Both the position numbers and the translations under genes were made by a program. A stretch of DNA of 64,000 nucleotides from Aphis gossypii (taxonomy: Eukaryota > Arthropoda > Insecta > Hemiptera > Aphididae): positions 73,068,604-73,132,603 of the forward strand of contig NC_065531.1 in NCBI RefSeq assembly GCF_020184175.1, read 5' to 3'. Positions 63,161-64,000 of this stretch are shown one piece after another; the first letter of the stretch is position 1, and each line of letters begins with the position of its first letter. Below the pieces are notes generated by a model. It was not told where the DNA came from. It saw only the letters and a list, made by a program, of their open reading frames with translations, and made no database searches.

Positions 63161-64000
63161 GACGCACTGCACAATATTATATTATGTAGAACGAGTATTA
63201 GGAGAACTTTAGGAGCACTGAAATTCAGCGAATTTGTCGGTGATATCTTACCAATTATAGTTATACACTCTTCTTTCGACCTTATAAACAAATTAATGGC
63301 TAAATTAATAAAATATAAGGCGTTGATCAAAACGTAACATAATAATATATAATGTGCACTGAAAAAAATGAAAAATTGAAGCATAATATAAAAATTTTAA
63401 TATTAATATTAACCTAATCATTTAAGCACAGTTAACTTCAATAAACTAATATAAATATAACTAAATGTATATTTTACTTTATAAATAATTAACAATTAAC
63501 AATAATCATACTAATTATTATTCATTTTTTCGTTTAGCGACATATTATTTGAAAAAATTATTTCAAATATTGCGAGGGATGTTTTATTTTATCTGTAACT
63601 CTTACTCTTTATATTTTTAAACAACTAATTGTACATTATTGTATTATAAAATTAATTTGATTAATTTTTATATTAATATTGCGATCGACTCTTCTTAACA
63701 AAGAAAAAGAAAATAACTGAACATTTTTGACTTAGACTTTATTTGAACTTATTTTAAATTTGATTATCAATGATTTTTCACATCGTGTACATAATTGTTT
63801 TTTTTTTTTTTATTTCTTACAAGATATCATTGAAAGTCATCAATTACTCGATCACGAATAACTTCTTTTCTGTTACTTAATAACACCAATGTTATATTTT
63901 ATTAGAATAATTTTCTTTGTTCTTATTATCGTGTAATTTACTCTTATTACATGTTAAAATATTTTGTTTTAATATTCCTCTGCACTGCGTAGAACTTTTC
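63161..64000. other. AT-rich noncoding DNA
   Basis: AT-rich sequence with a poly-T run near 63799-63812. No gene is seen before the window ends. Confidence 0.75.

Noticed and set aside
1..64000. tRNA, rRNA, conserved microRNA, CRISPR, prokaryotic or endosymbiont genes
   Set aside because: I searched by eye for B-box-like GGTTCGA words, familiar insect microRNA seeds, repeat-spacer arrays and long bacterial-type frames and found none convincing. A covariance-model search would be needed to exclude small RNAs.

Overview
The window looks like nuclear DNA of an insect, most likely an aphid (Hemiptera: Aphididae). This is inferred from composition: very AT-rich DNA saturated with the words ATAATATTAT and TAGGTA/TACCTA, CpG-rich islands in which CpG is not depleted, many CA, TA and TAA microsatellites, and insect-type DNA transposon relics. 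No long reading frame occurs on either strand. I see no rRNA, tRNA, CRISPR array, operon or bacterial gene. I can name no protein-coding gene, so the window is best read as intergenic or large-intron DNA.

Layout: long AT-rich stretches alternate with GC- and CpG-richer islands, roughly at 1.38-2.92, 6.85-7.66, 9.87-11.13, 14.59-15.24, 16.83-18.52, 20.47-20.78, 21.64-23.30, 24.66-25.20, 26.0-26.56, 29.88-30.56, 31.08-31.78, 38.90-39.74, 40.05-41.68, 43.85-44.46, 45.22-45.74, 46.08-46.56, 50.56-52.66, 52.93-53.78, 54.60-55.16, 58.73-60.18 and 62.44-63.16 kb. Most long CA/TG tracts lie in these islands. Several islands hold compact, complex sequence with clustered homeodomain-, Sox/TCF-, Fox- or Grainyhead-like core words. 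They are candidate regulatory elements, which is inference only.

The best-supported discrete features are three DNA transposon relics. One is an internally deleted Tc1/mariner-superfamily element at 32503-33065, with matching inverted ends, flanking TA, and a decayed transposase on the minus strand. The other two are short non-autonomous hAT-type elements at 35014-35297 and 46789-47084, each flanked by an exact 8-bp target duplication (caataatc; atttacct). A possible pogo/Tigger-type end lies at about 27228-27284.

A few stretches have exon-like geometry: a minus-strand terminal-exon candidate at 40005-40159, a 92-nt plus-strand candidate at 35383-35474, a minus-strand open frame with splice-like sites at 45189-45380, and weaker candidates near 13618, 20515 and 24402. 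Such sites arise by chance in DNA of this composition, so these are hypotheses. I found no clear new biological system. The most interesting signals are the island-and-desert pattern, the candidate exons and the inverted motif pair at 59287-59334.
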